From Zeimonas sp039807785 (GTDB taxonomy: Bacteria > Pseudomonadota > Gammaproteobacteria > Burkholderiales > Burkholderiaceae_E): a DNA stretch of 10,812 bases. Under the pieces are notes generated by a model. That model was given only the letters and a program-made list of their open reading frames with translations, did no database searches and was not told where the DNA came from. The first letter of the stretch is position 1, and every line of letters begins with the position of its first letter. The stretch spans positions 1-10,812 of the forward strand of contig JBDHRX010000102.1 of NCBI GenBank assembly GCA_039807785.1. The letters run 5' to 3'. The translations under genes were made by a program, and so were the position numbers. Below, piece by piece: positions 7,116 through 10,812 of the stretch.

Positions 7116-8339
7116 ATGACGGCGCCCGACGCGCACGAGACGACGGTTGCGGACCGCTATCCGCTGCTGGTGGCCGGGCTCAGCGCCGCGGTCGCCACGG
7201 TGGGCGCGACGATCTTCGCGATCGCCCCGCTGCTCACCGACATCGCGGCCAGCTTCGAGGTCACGCCGGCGAGCGCGGGCCGGCTGATCGGGATCTACGG
7301 GCTGGCGATGGCGATCGTCGCCCCGACGGTCGGGCTGCTGGCGCAGCGCCTGCCGCGCGTCCGGGTGATCGTCGCGGGGCTGCTGTTGTTCGCCCTGGCC
7401 TGGCTGCTGGTGGGGATGACGCGCCGGTTCGAGGTGCTGCTCGCCCTCACGCTGGTGGCGGGGGCCGCTACCGGCGCGGTGATCCCGGCCGCCTATGCCT
7501 ATGCCGGCGATCTCTCGAGTTTCGCGCAGCGCGGCAAGGTGATGGGGTGGGTGGTGAGCGGTTGGTCGATCGCGATCCTCTTCATCGTGCCGCTGATGTC
7601 GATTGCGTCACAGGCGATCGGCTGGCAGCTCACGTTCGCCGGGCTGGCGGTCGCGGCGCTCGCTTCCGCGGCGCTGCTGGCGTTCGCGTCCCGGTCCGGG
7701 CCGGCCAGCGGCGCGGCAGGTTCGCACGCTCCGGCCTGGCCGGTCGGGCCGAGCCTGCGCCGCATCGCGTGGCACCGTCCGACCGTGGTACTGCTGGCGG
7801 TGAACGCGGTCGACATGGGCGCGGTCTACGCGGTCTATGCGTTCCTCGGCAACGAGATCCGGCGCCTGAACGACTGGAGCGCGGGGCCGGCCGGGCTAGC
7901 GCTCGCCGCCTATGGCGTGGGCCTGCTCGTCGCGACCCTCAACGGGCGGATCGTGGACCGCGTGGGCAAGACGCGCAGCGCGGTGGGCGCGCTGGTGTTC
8001 GTCGGGTTGCTGCTGACCGCGCTGCCCTGGCTTGCCGGGCGGCCGCTCCTGCTGGTTCCGAGCGTCGTCGCCTGGGGGTGCGCGCAGGGGATCTTCTTCA
8101 CCGGGATCACCTCGCTCGTGACCGAGCAGATCCCCGAATTGCGCGGCGTCGTCACGGCGATGCTCAGCGGCTCGAGCTATCTCGGGGTGACCGTGTTCTC
8201 GCCGCCGGCGGTCGCGCTGTACGAGGGTTCGGGGTTCGCGATGGTGGGTCTCGGTGCCGCCTTCGCCTGCCTCGCGGCGGCGGCGCTGCTCGCCTGGCCG
8301 GGGGCCGGGGTCGCGGCGTTCGAGCGCGAGCGGGCCTGA
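7116..8339 (+). CDS. Major facilitator superfamily transporter, DHA1-like
   Basis: This 407-residue protein is a 12-helix secondary transporter of the inner membrane, resembling the drug:H+ antiporter-1 group of the major facilitator superfamily. Hydrophobic helices run in two blocks of six, about 15-190 and 222-395, joined by a Gly/Ala/Pro-rich cytoplasmic linker (about 192-218). The loop after helix 8 carries a good motif A copy (GRIVDRVGKTR, 277-287). The first-half copy after helix 2 (GLLAQRLPRVR, 73-83) has Gln where Asp is usual. The motif-C position in helix 5 (about 150-161) lacks the usual Gly-Pro-x-x-Gly. The substrate cannot be told from sequence; efflux of a small molecule is the default family guess. 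The ATG at 7116 has GGAG at 7101-7104, and the gene begins 22 nt after gspF, so it may share that transcript. No functional tie to secretion is evident. Confidence 0.88.
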   Translation: MTAPDAHETTVADRYPLLVAGLSAAVATVGATIFAIAPLLTDIAASFEVTPASAGRLIGIYGLAMAIVAPTVGLLAQRLPRVRVIVAGLLLFALAWLLVGMTRRFEVLLALTLVAGAATGAVIPAAYAYAGDLSSFAQRGKVMGWVVSGWSIAILFIVPLMSIASQAIGWQLTFAGLAVAALASAALLAFASRSGPASGAAGSHAPAWPVGPSLRRIAWHRPTVVLLAVNAVDMGAVYAVYAFLGNEIRRLNDWSAGPAGLALAAYGVGLLVATLNGRIVDRVGKTRSAVGALVFVGLLLTALPWLAGRPLLLVPSVVAWGCAQGIFFTGITSLVTEQIPELRGVVTAMLSGSSYLGVTVFSPPAVALYEGSGFAMVGLGAAFACLAAAALLAWPGAGVAAFERERA

Positions 8340-8340
8340 G

Positions 8341-8356
8341 CGTCCGGCGGCGGACG
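8341..8356. terminator. Small hairpin between convergent genes, possible bidirectional terminator
   Basis: CGTCCG and CGGACG form a perfect 6-bp stem around a GCGG loop. The hairpin fills most of the 20 bases between the MFS stop codon (ending 8339) and the stop codon of the opposite-strand lipocalin-like gene (starting 8360). There is no T tract on either strand, so a classic intrinsic terminator is not shown. The location makes a termination or transcript-end role plausible. Confidence 0.35.
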
Positions 8357-8359
8357 GCG

Positions 8360-9508
8360 TTACAGCCGCGGCCGGCCGGCGTAGCCGGTCAACTCGAGGT
8401 AGCCGCGCCCGATCTCGCGCCCGGCCTCCCGGACGCGGACCGCGCCTTCCCAGTAGACGATGCCGGTGCTGGCGCGCGCATCGAGTTCCTGGTCGTCGAG
8501 CAGCGGAACGAGCTCGAGCGTGCGTGTCCCCGTCTCGATGCGCATCGCCACCGGGTAGCGCGCACCGGTGCGCGGCGAGCTCCAGTGGCGCGTCGGCACG
8601 AAGCGGATCGCCGGATCGGGGACGCCCGGCGCCGAGCCGGGGCGGCCCGACCAGCGCGCGTAGGACCACAGCGCCGCGTCGCCCCGGTCCGCGGCGCCGG
8701 GATCGATGTCGGCGCGGCGGATCCTGAAGGCCGCCAGCGCCGAGCCGTCGTCCAGGTTCAATCCGACCCAGTCCCAGCCCGCGGCGGCGGGATCGAGCAG
8801 CGTGCTGGACCATTCGTGGTCCAGCCATGCCGTGCCCTCGACGCCCGTGCGTACGCCGTCGACGCGCAGCTCGCCGGCAGCGCGCAGCTGGGGGCGGCTG
8901 TAATACCGGCTCGCCTGCTCGGGACGCGGCCCCTTGCGTGAGAAGCCCGCCTCGCCCTGGAGCACCGGCGGCGCCGTGGGCACCGCGGCCAGGGTGAGCG
9001 AGAACCGCCGGTCCGCCGCGCCGGCGTGGTAACGATCGTCGGCGTCGCGCCGCAGGGACCAGTCGCCGATGCGGACGTCGGTATCCGAGGAGGACACGCG
9101 CGCCAGCCCGAAACCCTCGCGTGCGGCGCGCTGCGCGTGCAGCAGGCGACCCTCTTCGGGCAGGGCGAGCGCGGCATGCGCGAGCAGCAGTTGCGTGGGG
9201 GCGAAGCGGCTCGGGTTCGCCGGGTCGTGCCGCGTGCGCGAGCGGAAGAACGTGACCTGGACGCCGAGCGGCTCACTGCGGCGCGGGCCGTCCAGGCGAC
9301 GCAGCCAGCCGGTCAGGTACCACCACTCGGTGCGATGGGCCGGATGCGCCCCGTGGTCGCGCGGGAACGCCGGCGCGGCCCCGGGTTCGACCGGCGCATA
9401 GAACGGCGCCGCGGCGCTCGCGCGCGCGTCTCGCGGCGCACCCGACGCTCCCGCGAGGGCGAGCGCCCCCAGGGCGTTGCGGCGCGCGGGCGATCGGGGG
9501 GCGCTCAC
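8360..9508 (-). CDS. Secreted lipocalin-like protein, CrtC/AttH family
   Basis: This 382-residue protein belongs to the family often annotated as predicted secreted hydrolase, lipocalin-like or carotenoid 1,2-hydratase-related (CrtC/AttH). Members adopt two calycin-type beta-barrel domains. The enzymatic role outside true CrtC is unproven, and a link to lipids has been proposed. Family landmarks are TEWWYLTGWL (60-69), YYSRPQL (202-208), WLDHEWSS (228-235), GWDWVGLNLDDG (244-255), YWEGAV (352-357) and GYLELTGY (369-376). The N-terminus has a twin arginine (9-10), a short hydrophobic stretch (about 12-20) and an ASA-type cleavage site near 30-32, so Tat or Sec export is likely. The GTG start at 9508 overlaps the permease stop as GTGA and has a strong ribosome site. 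The frame stays open further upstream, but only out-of-frame permease sequence lies there. No other carotenoid gene is nearby, so the name CrtC should not be taken as function. Confidence 0.88.
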   Translation of the reverse strand: MSAPRSPARRNALGALALAGASGAPRDARASAAAPFYAPVEPGAAPAFPRDHGAHPAHRTEWWYLTGWLRRLDGPRRSEPLGVQVTFFRSRTRHDPANPSRFAPTQLLLAHAALALPEEGRLLHAQRAAREGFGLARVSSSDTDVRIGDWSLRRDADDRYHAGAADRRFSLTLAAVPTAPPVLQGEAGFSRKGPRPEQASRYYSRPQLRAAGELRVDGVRTGVEGTAWLDHEWSSTLLDPAAAGWDWVGLNLDDGSALAAFRIRRADIDPGAADRGDAALWSYARWSGRPGSAPGVPDPAIRFVPTRHWSSPRTGARYPVAMRIETGTRTLELVPLLDDQELDARASTGIVYWEGAVRVREAGREIGRGYLELTGYAGRPRL

Positions 9509-10812
9509 CAGTCCTCCTGCAGCGCGCGCGGCGAGACGCCCGCCAGCGCCGCGCGCGCCGCGAGGACCGCGCCGGCGATGCCGAGCGCCAGCAGCGCGGT
9601 GCCCGAGACGGCGAGCAGGCCGATCGGCCAGCTCGTCTCCATGCTCCAGTGGAACGACTGCGGATTGACGCGGTGGATCAGCACCAGGGCGATCATCGCG
9701 CCGAGCAGCGTTCCCCAGAGCGTCGCGATGCCGGTCTGCAGCGCGGCTTCGAGCGCGAACTGTCCGGTGACTTCGCGCCGGCGCAGGCCCAGATGCCCGA
9801 GCATGCCGAACTCGCGCCCGCGCGCCAGCCCCTCGGCGGCCCATGACGCTGCCACGCCGAAGAGGGCGACCAGGATCGCGGCCGCCTCGAGCGCGTAGGT
9901 CACTGCGAAGCTGCGATCGAAGATGCGCAGCGACAGCGCGCGCAGCTCGCCGGTGCTGCGCAGCTCGAGGCCGGGGACGTCGGACAGCGCGTTGCGCACG
10001 ACCGCCAGCGCCGACGGGGCGGGCGCCGCCGGGTCGAGCCACAGAGCGGCGTCGCTGCGGGTCGCATCACCGGTGAGCCGGCGGTAGTCTCCAGCGTCGA
10101 TGGCGAGCGCGCCGTGCTGGCGCGCGTAGTCGCGCCAGACGGCGGCGACGACGAAGCGCGGCGGGTCGATCTTCGGCCGCAGCGCCAGCGGCAGCGCGAT
10201 CTCGCTGCCGGGCTTCCAGCCGTACAGGTCGGCGGCCGCTTCGCTCGCGTAGACCGCGATCGCATCCGCCGCGACCGGATGCGTGGGGCCGGTGATCGCG
10301 AGGCGGTCCTGCGGCCGTGCGGCGTCGAGCTCGCGCGCGATCAGCGCCACCGGGGGGCGCGCCGGGTCCAGCACCAGCTCGAGGCTGCGCGAGAACTCGG
10401 CCCGGGCGATCCCCGGCGCGCCCGCGATCCGGCGCTGCAGCCCCGGGTCGATCGCGGCGCCGACGGCGCCACCGGGGAGGCGCAGGTAGGCATCGGCGGG
10501 CAGGACCACCGTCAACCACCGGTCGACCGAGTCGCGAAAGCTCGACACCATGATGGCCATGGCACCGGCGAGGGCGACGCTGGCGACGATTCCCGACATC
10601 CCGGCCGATGCGGCGGCCGGCGCTCCGCGCAGGCGCTGCGTCGCCAGCCACGCGATCGGGCCGGCGCCGCGCGCCGATGCGAGACGGGCCAGGGCGTTCG
10701 AGCACGCGGCGACCACGCGCGGCACCAGCGCGACGCCGCCGGCGAGCCAGGCGGCGATGGCGGCGCCGGCGGGCCAGGGCAGACCGTCGATCGGCGGCAG
10801 GGCCAGCGCGCC
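9505..10812 (-). CDS. ABC transporter permease, FtsX/MacB-like (5' end outside window)
   Basis: The frame is open to the right edge, giving the last 435 residues of a protein that in this family is usually about 800 or more long with two FtsX units. A membrane segment lies at about 11-31 of the partial product. A second helix (about 70-90, SGIVASVALAGAMAIMV) then leads into the family-typical RDSVDRWL and LPADAYLR stretch and a large extracytoplasmic domain (about 95-305). Three C-terminal helices follow, with the charged loop EGLARGREFGMLGHLGLRRREV between the first two, as in FtsX-type permeases. VNPQSFHW near the last helices is reminiscent of Att-type permeases. A GTG at 10725 is internal, not the start. 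The ATP-binding subunit is not in view and should be upstream on the minus strand. Its stop overlaps the start of the lipocalin-like gene, pointing to a joint role, plausibly moving a lipid or the lipocalin-like protein's ligand across the envelope. Confidence 0.88.
   Translation of the reverse strand, partial: GALALPPIDGLPWPAGAAIAAWLAGGVALVPRVVAACSNALARLASARGAGPIAWLATQRLRGAPAAASAGMSGIVASVALAGAMAIMVSSFRDSVDRWLTVVLPADAYLRLPGGAVGAAIDPGLQRRIAGAPGIARAEFSRSLELVLDPARPPVALIARELDAARPQDRLAITGPTHPVAADAIAVYASEAAADLYGWKPGSEIALPLALRPKIDPPRFVVAAVWRDYARQHGALAIDAGDYRRLTGDATRSDAALWLDPAAPAPSALAVVRNALSDVPGLELRSTGELRALSLRIFDRSFAVTYALEAAAILVALFGVAASWAAEGLARGREFGMLGHLGLRRREVTGQFALEAALQTGIATLWGTLLGAMIALVLIHRVNPQSFHWSMETSWPIGLLAVSGTALLALGIAGAVLAARAALAGVSPRALQEDW
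9512..9518 (-). promoter_or_regulatory. Ribosome binding site of the lipocalin-like gene
   Basis: On the minus strand AGGAGGA lies inside the last codons of the permease gene, and its AGGAGG core ends 4 nt before the GTG at 9508. This near-perfect Shine-Dalgarno decides the start of the lipocalin-like gene. It also suggests the gene is translated efficiently in addition to being coupled to the permease. Confidence 0.7.

Noticed and set aside
7547..8941. Plus-strand open frame of about 460 codons overlapping the MFS gene and the lipocalin-like gene
   Set aside because: It is out of frame with the MFS gene, antisense to the lipocalin-like gene, and has no membrane or domain pattern of its own.
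9509..10042. N-terminal extension of the lipocalin-like protein upstream of GTG 9508
   Set aside because: The frame stays open but its translation is Arg/Ala/Gly-rich and lies out of frame inside the permease gene. The signal peptide, strong ribosome site and GTGA overlap all favour 9508.
1..10812. CRISPR array, tRNA, rRNA, insertion sequence or attachment site
   Set aside because: No regularly spaced repeats, cloverleaf-like sequence, transposase-like protein or flanking terminal repeats were recognised on reading; the window is nearly all coding.

Overview
The window is a tightly packed, very GC-rich stretch (clearly well above 65% by eye, not computed) from a Gram-negative proteobacterium. 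The best guess is a betaproteobacterium of the Burkholderiales. This rests on the GC-rich codon use, the presence of GspN, the L-M-N-D-E-F gene order, and the style of the GspE N-terminus. A GC-rich gammaproteobacterium is not excluded.

Positions 1-7093 (+ strand) are the 3' part of a type II secretion system (T2SS) operon: gspL (5' end cut by the window edge), gspM, gspN, gspD, gspE and gspF. Junctions are 13 nt, 1 nt, a 4-nt ATGA overlap, 12 nt and 29 nt, so this is almost certainly one transcription unit. GspL and GspM are the inner-membrane assembly platform, GspF is its polytopic core, GspE is the cytoplasmic ATPase, GspD is the outer-membrane secretin, and GspN is an accessory inner-membrane protein. 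No pseudopilin gene (G-K) and no gspC occurs in the window. They may lie upstream of gspL, but that is inference.

A major facilitator superfamily (MFS) transporter gene (7116-8339, +) follows gspF after 22 nt and may be read through from the T2SS operon. It has no visible functional link to secretion.

Positions 8360-10812 (- strand) hold a convergent pair: the C-terminal half of a large FtsX-type ABC transporter permease (upstream part outside the window), then a secreted protein of the lipocalin-like/CrtC-AttH family. The two overlap by 4 nt (GTGA) and the second start has a strong Shine-Dalgarno sequence, so they are translationally coupled. This resembles the little-understood AttEFGH-type module: ABC exporter plus exported calycin-fold protein. 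A small hairpin lies between the convergent stop codons.

No RNA genes, CRISPR, insertion sequences or integration sites were seen, and no stretch over 300 bases lacks a gene. The most under-described item is the permease plus lipocalin-like module. The T2SS genes look conventional apart from a shortened zinc loop in GspE and low-complexity segments in GspD.
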